Of a stretch of 64,000 nucleotides of DNA, positions 35,682-44,345 are shown piece after piece; position 1 is the stretch's first letter; each line of letters opens with the position of its first letter. Origin of the DNA: Planctomycetota bacterium (lineage in GTDB: Bacteria > Planctomycetota > UBA1135 > JADKAF01); assembly GCA_016793245.1 (NCBI GenBank), contig JAEUHW010000194.1:1-64000 (forward strand), given 5' to 3'. Position numbers and translations under genes: made by a program. The notes under the pieces were generated by a model. The model did not search any database and was not told the DNA's origin. It worked only from the letters and a program-made list of their open reading frames with translations.

Positions 35682-38126
35682 ATGGTTCTGCGATCCGAGC
35701 TCGTGGCTGGCGGAGTCGCTGCGGCACTCGCGTGCGCGGCGCTGCTCGGCGTTGGGTGGGCTCTCTTGCTCGCGCCTGGCGGAACGCGTGGAGAGGCGGT
35801 GCTCGCCGCCGACGAACGGAGCTTCGCCGCCGATGCGGTGGGCGAGCTCCGCACGAGCGATGACGTACGTGAGAGCCGCTCGACCGACGCGGCTGCGCGC
35901 GAGCTCCGGAGCGAGAGCGCTTCCGGCGTCGAGCTCGAGGTGTTGGTGCGCGATGCCGAGAGCGGGGTCGCCGTCGCGGATGCGTCGATCTCGCTCTGGA
36001 TCGAAGGCGCAGCACCCTCAGAGCTGGTTCCTTGGCGCTCGCGTCTCGCGCTCTGCGCGAGCCGCGTCGTGCGCAGCGATCGCGCAGGGCGCGCGTTCCT
36101 GCCCACGCCCGATCGGCGCGGCCTCGCGTTCGTGCGCGCGGCGCGTCAGCTCGCCGATGGGCGCTGGCTCGCCGAGACGGCGGTGATCGACGCCGCCGCG
36201 GAACGCGTCGAGCTCGAGCTGCGAGCGGCGCGCTGCGAGCGCCGTCGCGTGGTGTTCGAAGGCTGCGCGCCACCAGATGAACTGCCGCCACCCGGAGTGG
36301 CACTCGCGCTCACGCGCCACGGCTCGTGGAGTTGGCGCGTCGCGGCGAGCTGGATCGGAGCGAACGAGCTCGAGATCCTCGCCCCCGCGGAGCTGCGCTT
36401 CGATGCGCTCCTCGCATTGCCGACGGCCGAGGGATGGCGCTTCGCGTTGGTCGAGGACTTCGGTGCGGCCGAGGACGCGCCGGAGGCGCTCTCGGCGGCG
36501 CGCGTGCGCGTTCCGCGCGCGCTGCGCGTGCAGGCGCGCGACGAAGTCGGTGCGCCGCGCGAAGGATTGGCGCTGCGCGCGCAGGTCGAGGGCGAGCTCG
36601 GCGTGCAGATCAGCGGCGTCACTGATGCGCGCGGCGAAGTCCTGCTCGGCGGCTTCTTCGGCGGGGCGGTCGAGCTCGGCAGCGATGTCGGCACGACGAC
36701 ACAGCAGCTTGCACGCTGCGATCTCGAGTCTGGCGACCGCAGCGTCGCGGTCGTGCTCCCTTCACCGCGCTCCGTGCTTCTCGCGCCGCGCGGACTCGCG
36801 CCTCTGCCGGCTCTGCGACGCGCGCGGTGGATCGGTGCCACCTCACTCGGCGAACCGGAGCTGCTCGACGATGCCTGGCGTCTCCGCTTCGCACCGGCGA
36901 GTCTGGAAGCGCCGCTGCGTTTGGAGCTCGCGATCGAAGGTTGCGTACCTTGCGAGCTCGAGCTCACCGTTCCTCCGCGCGATCGCGAGGAGCGCATCGA
37001 GCTCGAGGTCCTGCGGGAAGCGTCGCTCGTGGTAGCCCTCGTGGAGCCGGACGACGGCTTGGTGGACCTCGAGCTGCAGCGCGCGCGACCGGGAGCGCGA
37101 GGATGGGATCTCGTGAGTCGTCGATCGCGGCGCGCGGAGATCGACCTCGCGGAGGAGGCCGCGCCGCTGCGCTTCGACGCATTGCGCCCGGGGCGCTATC
37201 GCGCGATGGATCGGCGGAGCGGCGCGACGTCGATCGAGCGCGAGCTGCGCGCGGGCGAAGAGCGCGAGCTGCTCCTCGATCTCTCGGCGGCGCGCTGGGC
37301 GTTCGTGCGCGTCGCGATCCCCGATGGTCAGCGGCGCGAGCTGCTGCGGCTCGAAGCCGAGATGCTCGGTACCGACGGAACCCCAACGCACACGCGCTGC
37401 GAGGTGCGGGAGCGCGAGGACGGCTTCGAGGTGCGCGTCCCCGGCGATCGCGACGTGCGCGTCGTCGCGGAGCATCCGCGCCTCGTCGCGCGGGGAGCGG
37501 GATCAGGAGTTCTGCGCACGGGCCACGAGGAGCTCGAGCTCGCGCTCGAGGCCGGCGCCGAGCTCCGCTTCCGCGTGGCGCGCGAGCTGCGTTCCCGCGA
37601 GGTCTCGCTCGCGGCGCGCCGCGAAGGCGAGAGCGCTTGGCGCGCGATGCGCGTCCTCGGTTGGCGCAGCCAGAACCACCGCGTGCCGGGACTCGAGCCC
37701 GGCATCTACGACCTCTGCTTCGAGACGCCGAGCGCGCTGCCCGTGGTGTTCCGCGGCCAGCGCATCCCCGCGGGCGAGCTCGATCTCGGCGAGCTGCGCT
37801 TCGAGCGCGGCGGCGCGGTGCGCGCGTCGGTGCGCGATCCCGAGGCGCGTGAGGACGGGAGCTTCCTCTACGAGCTCGAGCTGCAAGAGCTCGGAAGCGC
37901 TGCCGAGCTGGGTCGCGAGCCGCGGAGAGTGCGCAGCGGCTTCACGGCGCTCGAGGACGAGGAGCTCGAGCTCTTAGGACTCGGCGCGGGCACCTGGCGC
38001 ATCGAGCTGCGTCGCCGCGACGCGTGGAGCACCGAGAGTCGGACGTTGCCGTGTTCCCCGAGCGAGCTCGCGCTCGACGGTCGCGAGCGGCGCGAGCTCG
38101 TGCTCGAGGTCGGCGCCGCGCGCTGA
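35682..38126 (+). CDS. Exported protein with carboxypeptidase-regulatory-like repeats
   Basis: An 814-residue protein anchored by one N-terminal TM helix (about 8-30). GGAGAGG lies 8 nt before the ATG. Beta-sandwich modules of the CarboxypepD_reg/CNA-B type recur (for example VELEVLVRDAESGVAVADAS near residue 87; RVQARDEVGAPREGLALRA near 285; GVTDARGEVLLGGFF). Composition is unusually rich in Arg and Glu. No catalytic motif. It probably sits in the periplasm or cell wall as a structural or binding protein. Its stop is directly adjacent to the stop of the convergent kinase gene (TGATCA). Confidence 0.72.
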   Translation: MVLRSELVAGGVAAALACAALLGVGWALLLAPGGTRGEAVLAADERSFAADAVGELRTSDDVRESRSTDAAARELRSESASGVELEVLVRDAESGVAVADASISLWIEGAAPSELVPWRSRLALCASRVVRSDRAGRAFLPTPDRRGLAFVRAARQLADGRWLAETAVIDAAAERVELELRAARCERRRVVFEGCAPPDELPPPGVALALTRHGSWSWRVAASWIGANELEILAPAELRFDALLALPTAEGWRFALVEDFGAAEDAPEALSAARVRVPRALRVQARDEVGAPREGLALRAQVEGELGVQISGVTDARGEVLLGGFFGGAVELGSDVGTTTQQLARCDLESGDRSVAVVLPSPRSVLLAPRGLAPLPALRRARWIGATSLGEPELLDDAWRLRFAPASLEAPLRLELAIEGCVPCELELTVPPRDREERIELEVLREASLVVALVEPDDGLVDLELQRARPGARGWDLVSRRSRRAEIDLAEEAAPLRFDALRPGRYRAMDRRSGATSIERELRAGEERELLLDLSAARWAFVRVAIPDGQRRELLRLEAEMLGTDGTPTHTRCEVREREDGFEVRVPGDRDVRVVAEHPRLVARGAGSGVLRTGHEELELALEAGAELRFRVARELRSREVSLAARREGESAWRAMRVLGWRSQNHRVPGLEPGIYDLCFETPSALPVVFRGQRIPAGELDLGELRFERGGAVRASVRDPEAREDGSFLYELELQELGSAAELGREPRRVRSGFTALEDEELELLGLGAGTWRIELRRRDAWSTESRTLPCSPSELALDGRERRELVLEVGAAR

Positions 38127-41108
38127 TCAGTGCACGGCGCAGTCGTTCTCGGCGAGCTCGTCCTCGATCGCATGGAAGAGCTCGCGCCACGCGGCGCGTT
38201 CGCCTTCGTCGGCGAGGTCGGCGCCTTCGCGCGCGGCGGCCCACAGCGGATCGACCAGGAAGCTCGAGAGCAATCGGCAGCGGCGTATCACTTCCAAGTC
38301 GCGATGGAGCTCGATCTCCTGGCGCAGGAGATCCTGGGCTCGATCGCGGAGCGCGCGCGCCTTGGCCGGCTCCGCCCGATGCTCGCGCGCGAGCGCCATC
38401 GCGCAGCGCGCGGCTTCCGAAGACCAGCTCGGCGGAGGTTCCGAGCCGATGCTCTGCAGCGCGGCTTCGTGGAGCTCGAGCGCGAGCGCGAATCGTCCGG
38501 CGCGCTGGGCCAAGATGCCCAAGCGCAACCGAACTTCCGGGTCCTCTTCGGCGGCGACGAGCCCTTCGCGATCGAGCTCCTTCCACGCGGCCTCGATGGA
38601 CCCGATCTCGCGCTCCCAGGCCTCCAGGCTCGCGCTCGGAGTGTCTCCGCGTTCGATCGCGCGGCGCCAATCGGCGAGCGCAGCTCGCGCCGCGTCGTGC
38701 GCGCCGCTCTCGATGCAGGCTCGCAAATGGAACTCTCGGAGCAGGCTATTCGTGGGATCCAGTTGGATCGCGCGAGCGCCGGCTTGCTGCGCGCGCACGA
38801 GATCCCTTCCGTCGTAATAGATCCCGGTGCGCAAGGCCTCCACGTCGGCGGGCTTCACGCCTTGGCGCGCCGCAAGCTCGGCGTAGTGCGCCGCGGCGGC
38901 GTTGCCGCCGCGCTTCGAGAGCTGCTGGGCGAGGAACATGGCGGCGAGCCCGCTGCCTTCGCGGATGGCGCTTCGCAAGATCTCTTCACCGCTCGCGACC
39001 GAGCCGCGCAGCACCAGCGCGAAGCCGCGGAAGAAGCGAGCGCGATCGTCGGGCGGCTCGAGCTTGTCCGCGCGGTCGAGCAGCTTCAGCGCTTCGTCGA
39101 AGCGTTCGCGCAGGATGAGGATGCGCGCCAGGTCGCAGAGGAGATGGGCGTCGCGCGGACGCACGGCGTGGGCCATCCACAGCAGACGCTCGATCTCGTC
39201 CCAGCGCGGTTCCTTCGCCGACCCGAGGAAGCTCGCGAGGCTGTGGGTGAGCGTCGCGTCGCCGGGATGCACCTCCAGCGCGCGGCGGAGGAACTCGATC
39301 GCCTCTGCTTCGCGACCCATCTCGCGCAAGCAGTTCGCGACGAGGTCGTGCGAACGCGGCGGGAAGCGCGTGAGATCGGGCTGTGCCGCGAGCAAGGCGA
39401 GGAAGCGCTCGACGTCGCGGTCGGCGTAGGCCGAGCGCAGCGCTTCGCGCAGCGTATCGGCGTCGAGCGAGCGCGCGAGTGAAAGGGTGCGGCGCCACGC
39501 TTCGGGGTCCGGCTGGCCGGTTCGGCGGCGGAGATAGGTCCAGGCATCCAGCGTCTGGATGAGGTGCTCCTTCAGCGCGCTCTCGCGGATGGCGGCGCGC
39601 GCGTCGTCTCCCTCGGGAGCATCGACGTCGATCCCGAGCTCGCGGAAGATCGCGGAGTAACGCAGCTCGGCCGACACGAGATGCACGTCGTCGACGAACT
39701 CGGCGCGCAGCGCGAGGATGCGATCGCGCAGCGTCCGATCGCGCCGCGCGCGCTCGCGTTCCGCTTCGGATCGCGCGATGAGCTCGGTGGCGCGGAGGCG
39801 ATCGTCCGGCGTGCTCTCGCGCGCGCGAATCCACGTGTCGGCTTCGCGGGCCGCGCCGACGGCGCGATCCCAGAGATCGCTCTCGGCGAGGGGATCGAGG
39901 CGCGCCTCTTCGACGAGAGTCTCGGCGCGTTCGCACAGCGCTTCGAAACCGCTGCGCGTCGTCTCCTCGCGGCTGGCGCGCGCATTCTGCCAGGCGATCC
40001 AGAGGGTGCTCGCGGCGAGGCTCACCAGGGCGAGGGTCGCGGCCAAGGTGTAGCCGAGCCGTCGCGCGCGGCGCTCCTGCGCCGCGCGCGCGTTCGCGGC
40101 GGCGGCTTCGATCTCGAGACCGCGGGCGCGCGCTTCGAGCTCGGAGAGGTAGCCGTTCAGCGCCAACGCGACCTGGCCTGCGTCGGCGAGGCGCTGGTCG
40201 GGCCGCGGCGCGAGGCAGCGGCGCGCGAGCTCCGTGAGCGCGGCACCGGCGCCGCAGCTCTGCAGCCGCGCATACGCGTCGTCGAGCGCGGGCAACGTCG
40301 CTTGGGCGACGACCTCGCGCTTCGTCGCGCCGCGATACGGCGGCGCGCCCGTCAGCATCTCGCAGAGCATCGCGCCGAGGCCGAAGACATCCGTGCGCGG
40401 CGAGATCGCATCGCGTTCGCCTCGCGCTTGCTCCGGCGACATGTACGCCGGAGTTCCGCCCACGCGGCGCTTGCGCGTTTCCCCCGGGCGCTCCTCGAGC
40501 TCGAAGGCGAAGCCCCAGTCCATGAGCTGCACTTCGCCGAAGGCGCCGACCATGATGTTCTGCGGCTTCACGTCGCCGTGCACGATGCCGCGCCGGTGCG
40601 CGTGCGCGAGCGCAGAGGCGACTTGCTCCAAGATCTCGAGGCGCTTGCGGTTGTCGTTCTCGCTGCGCGCGGCGAAGAGCTCGGCCAAGGTGCGCCCTTC
40701 GACCAGGCGCATCGCGAAGTAGGGACGGCCGTCCGCGATGCGCCCACGCGCGTGCACGGCGACGATGCCGGGATGATCGAGGCGCGAGGAGATGCGCGCT
40801 TCCTCTTCGAGGCGCCGCTCCATCTCGACGTCGCCGCGCAGCTCGGGTCGCAAGAGCTTCACCGCGAGCTCGCGCTCGAGTTCGCCATCGAAGACGCGCC
40901 AGACGGTGGCCACGCCGCCGGAGCCCAGCATGTCCAGCACCGCGTACGGGCCGATCGATGTGGGATGCTCGGGGGTCTTCGCGCGGGCCGCGCGCGAGTC
41001 GGCGGCTTCGAGCTCGGGATCGTCGGCGAAGGCCGTGCTGAGCAGAGCGTCGAGGAAGTCCTCGCCGGAGGGCTCTTCGGGTTCGTCGTTGGGGCGGCGC
41101 GGCGGCAT
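38127..41108 (-). CDS. Ser/Thr kinase with TM helix and TPR-like C-terminus
   Basis: A 993-residue membrane kinase. The kinase domain spans about 53-330: P-loop LGSGGVATVW, Lys84 in LAVKLL, catalytic loop IVHGDVKPQN (177-186, Gly in place of the usual Arg), MDWGF in place of DFG, and GGTPAYMSPEQA. One TM helix lies at about 335-357. TPR-like repeats fill about 430-960 (for example EMGREAEAIEFLRRALEVHP; LAAMFLAQQLSKRGGNAAAA). HGD and DWG variants are frequent in planctomycete kinases and keep the catalytic Asp residues. It follows the sigma factor gene by 98 bp and forms a signalling pair with it. Confidence 0.88.
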   Translation of the reverse strand: MPPRRPNDEPEEPSGEDFLDALLSTAFADDPELEAADSRAARAKTPEHPTSIGPYAVLDMLGSGGVATVWRVFDGELERELAVKLLRPELRGDVEMERRLEEEARISSRLDHPGIVAVHARGRIADGRPYFAMRLVEGRTLAELFAARSENDNRKRLEILEQVASALAHAHRRGIVHGDVKPQNIMVGAFGEVQLMDWGFAFELEERPGETRKRRVGGTPAYMSPEQARGERDAISPRTDVFGLGAMLCEMLTGAPPYRGATKREVVAQATLPALDDAYARLQSCGAGAALTELARRCLAPRPDQRLADAGQVALALNGYLSELEARARGLEIEAAAANARAAQERRARRLGYTLAATLALVSLAASTLWIAWQNARASREETTRSGFEALCERAETLVEEARLDPLAESDLWDRAVGAAREADTWIRARESTPDDRLRATELIARSEAERERARRDRTLRDRILALRAEFVDDVHLVSAELRYSAIFRELGIDVDAPEGDDARAAIRESALKEHLIQTLDAWTYLRRRTGQPDPEAWRRTLSLARSLDADTLREALRSAYADRDVERFLALLAAQPDLTRFPPRSHDLVANCLREMGREAEAIEFLRRALEVHPGDATLTHSLASFLGSAKEPRWDEIERLLWMAHAVRPRDAHLLCDLARILILRERFDEALKLLDRADKLEPPDDRARFFRGFALVLRGSVASGEEILRSAIREGSGLAAMFLAQQLSKRGGNAAAAHYAELAARQGVKPADVEALRTGIYYDGRDLVRAQQAGARAIQLDPTNSLLREFHLRACIESGAHDAARAALADWRRAIERGDTPSASLEAWEREIGSIEAAWKELDREGLVAAEEDPEVRLRLGILAQRAGRFALALELHEAALQSIGSEPPPSWSSEAARCAMALAREHRAEPAKARALRDRAQDLLRQEIELHRDLEVIRRCRLLSSFLVDPLWAAAREGADLADEGERAAWRELFHAIEDELAENDCAVH

Positions 41109-41206
41109 GGTGGGGGGAATCGGGGGGAACCTGCGCCGGTGTCTTTGCCGTCGCTCGGCCTTTCGGGGCGGAGAACTCCGAATGCTCCGCGTGAAGAGCT
41201 CGAGAT

Positions 41207-41887
41207 CTAGAGACTCGACACGAGCTGGCGGCAGCGCTCCTCGAGCTCGGCCTTCGTCGCGCGCGGGTCGTAGTCGGCGAGGATGGCGAAGAGCGCGTCG
41301 CGGTAGTCCTGGCGCGCGCGCTTCAGGCGCTCGTAGACGGTCTCGATCGGCAGGTCGAGGCGCTCGGCGATGGTCCGGGGAGGGAGTCCTTCGGTGTAGC
41401 GGAGCTCCAAGCACTGGAAGCGCTCGGCCAGCGCGGGGTCCTCGCGGCGACGCTCGGCCAGGGCCAGGCGCGCTTCGCGGGCCACCATCTGCGCCCAGGC
41501 GCGATCGTAGGCCGCCGACAAGGTCGCTTCGTCGGCCGGCATGCGTTCGGCCTCGATGGATGGAGCGCCCTCGCGCCGCCGGCGCCGCGTCTCGCCGCGT
41601 TCGATCATCGCCGCGACGTTCGAGATCACGCCGAAGAGGTAGGCGCGGAAGCCGCCGGGGCGCTCGCGGTCCACGCGCTCGAGGGCCCCGCCGACCTTGA
41701 AGCACTCGACGAACACGTCCTGGGCGGCGTCGCGGACCTCTTCGTGCTCGCGTCCGAGGCGCCAGCGCGCCGCGAGGTAGCTGCGCACCAGCGGCTCGTA
41801 GCGCTCCGCGAACGCGTCACGCGCGGGCTCGCTGCCCGCGGCAGCGCCCGTGACCATCGTCCAGGAAGTGGAGGTGAAGCGGTCCAT
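41207..41887 (-). CDS. ECF-family RNA polymerase sigma factor
   Basis: A 226-residue protein. Region 2 contains YEPLVRSYLAARWRL, then EEVRDAAQDVFVECF and GGFRAYLFGVISNVAAM. Region 4 contains FQCLELRYTEGLPPRTIAERLDLPIETVYERLKRARQDY, a clear helix-turn-helix. The ATG at 41887 is preferred; an in-frame ATG 30 codons upstream would add a basic tail of low coding quality. Paired with the kinase gene downstream, as in the two other sigma-kinase pairs of this window. Confidence 0.88.
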   Translation of the reverse strand: MDRFTSTSWTMVTGAAAGSEPARDAFAERYEPLVRSYLAARWRLGREHEEVRDAAQDVFVECFKVGGALERVDRERPGGFRAYLFGVISNVAAMIERGETRRRRREGAPSIEAERMPADEATLSAAYDRAWAQMVAREARLALAERRREDPALAERFQCLELRYTEGLPPRTIAERLDLPIETVYERLKRARQDYRDALFAILADYDPRATKAELEERCRQLVSSL

Positions 41888-41984
41888 GGGCCGCGACTCC
41901 GCGCGGCGAGAGCTCGGCGGGAGAGGCGCTCTCCGGAGATTTTCCGAAATCGTCTCCCGAAAACTCCGCGGCGGCAAAGAGGCG

Positions 41985-42187
41985 GTGTGGAAACGGAAGC
42001 GGCGGCCGAGGACGGGCTGCCCTCCGAGCCCTCCTGCCGAGACGAACGAGCGAGCCTCCGGGTTCGCTCGCCAGGGTCGGCAGGAGAGCGCTCTCCCGGA
42101 CGGAACAGGGATCCGGCTTCGCTGCAGGAGCGGCGGAGACGGACGGACGGAGCGGAAGGCGCCCGCAAGGGCGCCTTCCGCCTTTTC
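41985..42187 (+). ncRNA. Candidate structured RNA ending in a terminator
   Basis: The about 400-bp gap between two minus-strand genes (41888-42293) lacks a convincing ORF. On the plus strand it holds a nested stem: CTCCTGCCGA (42031-42040) with TCGGCAGGAG (42077-42086), enclosing CGAGCGA (42047-42053) with TCGCTCG (42064-42070). It closes with a 13-bp GCAA-tetraloop hairpin and CTTTTC. No plus-strand gene upstream would need that terminator, so a small RNA is plausible. The 5' end given is arbitrary. Confidence 0.35.
42152..42187 (+). terminator. GCAA-tetraloop hairpin with U-tract
   Basis: GCGGAAGGCGCCC, GCAA, then the exact 13-nt complement, followed by CTTTTC on the plus strand only. Strong intrinsic-terminator form; the reverse strand has no U-run. 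Confidence 0.75.
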
Positions 42188-42293
42188 GTTCCCGGAGGAT
42201 CGAAGCGAGCGCGAGGGATGCGGAGATCGCCGGCGGTCTCGCCAGAGCCGTGCGCTCCGGCGACGCGAACGGAGATCCGAGCGGCGCTTCGGC

Positions 42294-42812
42294 TCAGCTC
42301 GCCGACGAGCGCCGCACGAAGGTCCCGCGCTCGGGATCCTTCACCACTCCGGGGAACTGCAGCACCTGATTGTGCATGGCGACGTAGACGCCGGGGACGA
42401 GCACCTGCACGGCGAGGAGCGCCTCGGTCAGGTTCTGCAGCGCGTCGGTGTTGCGCATGACGTAGGGGCGCATCGCCCCGGTGAGCACGACCGGCACGCG
42501 CGGAGTGCCTCCGTCGGCGACGATGCGCTCGCCCGTGTTCGCCAGTCGATCCGTGCCGTGCACGATCACGATCCCGTCGCACTTCGCGGCGAGCTCCAAG
42601 GTTTTCTTGGCGATCGCGCCGTGGTCCTCGGGCGTCATCTCGAGGCTGTCCTTGTTCATGAGCATGTGGCGCTCGATGAGGACGCCGCGCAGCTCGAGGG
42701 AGGAGAGCATGACGTCGAGGACGCTGACGCGGTTGTCGAGGATGCCGCGCAGCTCGTCGTAGGTCTTCTCGATGGTTCCGCCCGTGGAGATGAGGGCGAT
42801 GCGTCGGGCCAT
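42294..42812 (-). CDS. One-domain type I asparaginase-like protein
   Basis: A 172-residue protein matching only the N-terminal domain of type I/II asparaginases (normal length about 330). The Thr motif ISTGGTIEKTYDE (about 8-20) and the second motif IVIVHGTDRLANTG are intact, followed by VPVVLTGAMRP. The C-terminal domain that completes the dimer interface is absent, and the gene ends cleanly. Short asparaginase-domain proteins of this size exist as their own group, so this may be a natural form rather than a truncation. It lies 31 bp after the subtilase gene. Activity uncertain. Confidence 0.8.
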   Translation of the reverse strand: MARRIALISTGGTIEKTYDELRGILDNRVSVLDVMLSSLELRGVLIERHMLMNKDSLEMTPEDHGAIAKKTLELAAKCDGIVIVHGTDRLANTGERIVADGGTPRVPVVLTGAMRPYVMRNTDALQNLTEALLAVQVLVPGVYVAMHNQVLQFPGVVKDPERGTFVRRSSAS

Positions 42813-42843
42813 GGCGGGCGCTCTGAGGGGAAGCGAAGAGAGT

Positions 42844-44232
42844 CTACGATCCGGAAGGACCGTTGGTGATCGCCGGGCGAAGATCGTCGAGGCGGCCGAG
42901 CGCGCGCAGCAGGCGTCGCGGTTGCACCACGCCGAAGCCCTGGCGCTCGGGGGCGAGACCCTCGAGCGGTTCCGCCGCAGCGCAGAGCAGCTCTTTCACT
43001 TCGCGCGGCGAAGCCGAGGGGCGCGCCTCGAGCACCCAGGCGCAGAGCGCGCTTACGATCGGCGCGGCGAAGCTCGTGCCATCGACGTGCTGGTAGTGCC
43101 CGCCGATCAACTTCCGCTCGCGCTGCAGCGAGGCGATCGCCGCGCGGATGACGGCGGGGGTCGCGCTCTCGACCGCGGCCAGCGTGGGCTCGGGGAAACG
43201 CGCGGCGCGCAGCGTCGGCGCGAGCTTCTCGTCGGGCAAGCGATCGAGCTCCTCCAGGAAGAGCGCGAGCTCGTGGCTCACCGTGCGCGGCAGGATCGGC
43301 GCGGCGATCCAGATCGCCGGCGCCACGATCTCCGGCTTCGCCAAGCCGTCGATGGTGGGGCCGAAGCTCGAGTGATAGGCGCGGGCGCGCCCCATGCCCG
43401 GGCGATTGCCGTCGTTCCAGCCGCCGACGGTGAGCGCGCTCGGCGCGGAGGCCGGAGCGATCACTTGATGGCGCGATTCGTGGCCGCGATTGCCGGCGGC
43501 GCACACGACGAGCACGCCTTCGCGCGCGAGCTCCTCGACGAGCAAGCAGATCGGATCGCGGCGCCACGGGATCGGCTGATCGGCGCCGCAGGAGATGTTG
43601 ACGATGCGGATGCCGAAGCGCTCGTGGTTCGCGCGGACCCAGCGAAGCCCCGCTTCGATGCCTTGCGGGCGGATGCGCCGGGCGGTGCCGACTTTCAGCA
43701 GCACGAGCTCGGCTTCATGCGCAAGGCCGCGGTAGAGACCGCGCGAGAGATGCCCGCTCCCGGCGCAGACGACGGTCGTCATCATCCCGTGCCAGGACGA
43801 GACGTCGACCCGCGGCGGATGCGGGCCGCCGCTCGTGCGCAGCACTTCTTCGTAATGGCGGATGCGCGCGCGGGGCTTCTCGAGATCCGGATGCGGATAG
43901 AAGCCGCTGTCCAGGAACGCGATCGTGACGCCGCGGCCGCTGAGCTCCGTCGTCGCGCGGAGGCGCACGGCGAGCGGGAGGATCGGCAAGAGCTTCCCGC
44001 CCTCGTCGCGGAGGTCTTCGGGCAGTGCGGCGCGCGCGCCGGCGAGCTGTTCGATGCAGCTCGCGCAGAGCTGCTCGCGGCCGCTGCCGAGCTCGGGGAA
44101 GGCCTGCTGCAAGAGCTCTTGCAGCCCGCTCGCGTCCTCGGCGAGCGAGCGCAGCGGGCGCACGCGCGAGCACACCGGACAAGGCGTGCGCGCTTCTTCC
44201 GCCGGAGGGCTCGTACGCGGGATCGCGTTCAC
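42844..44232 (-). CDS. Subtilisin-like (S8) serine protease with N-terminal Cys4 motif
   Basis: A 462-residue protease. The catalytic triad is Asp108 (IAFLDSGFYPHPDL), His148 (SSWHGMMTTVV) and Ser387 (VDGTSFAAPIVSA), with oxyanion Asn248 (AAGNRGH). The usual LDTG is LDSG. There is no signal peptide. Instead residues 18-59 hold CPVC and CASC, a likely zinc knuckle, so the enzyme may be cytoplasmic or regulated through a partner. The GTG at 44232 is chosen to keep this Cys motif near the N-terminus; an ATG 22 codons upstream is possible. No propeptide was recognised. Confidence 0.87.
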   Translation of the reverse strand: MNAIPRTSPPAEEARTPCPVCSRVRPLRSLAEDASGLQELLQQAFPELGSGREQLCASCIEQLAGARAALPEDLRDEGGKLLPILPLAVRLRATTELSGRGVTIAFLDSGFYPHPDLEKPRARIRHYEEVLRTSGGPHPPRVDVSSWHGMMTTVVCAGSGHLSRGLYRGLAHEAELVLLKVGTARRIRPQGIEAGLRWVRANHERFGIRIVNISCGADQPIPWRRDPICLLVEELAREGVLVVCAAGNRGHESRHQVIAPASAPSALTVGGWNDGNRPGMGRARAYHSSFGPTIDGLAKPEIVAPAIWIAAPILPRTVSHELALFLEELDRLPDEKLAPTLRAARFPEPTLAAVESATPAVIRAAIASLQRERKLIGGHYQHVDGTSFAAPIVSALCAWVLEARPSASPREVKELLCAAAEPLEGLAPERQGFGVVQPRRLLRALGRLDDLRPAITNGPSGS

Positions 44233-44345
44233 GCGCGGCCTTCTACCACGCGCGAGGCACGTGGGCGAATCGCGCGTGCGCTCGCGCGCGCTCGGCATTC
44301 CTGAGCGGCGAAGTCGCGCCGCATCTCGCGGCGGAAGGAGAACCC

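Noticed and set aside
33599..36106. Longer start for the membrane protein gene, up to 36106
   Set aside because: The extra 217 codons overlap the divergent exported-protein gene, which has a good ribosome site at 35682, and encode low-quality sequence.
41985..42187. SRP (4.5S) RNA
   Set aside because: The conserved tip (GGAAGGAAGCAGCC-type) is absent; only an unassigned structured RNA is proposed.
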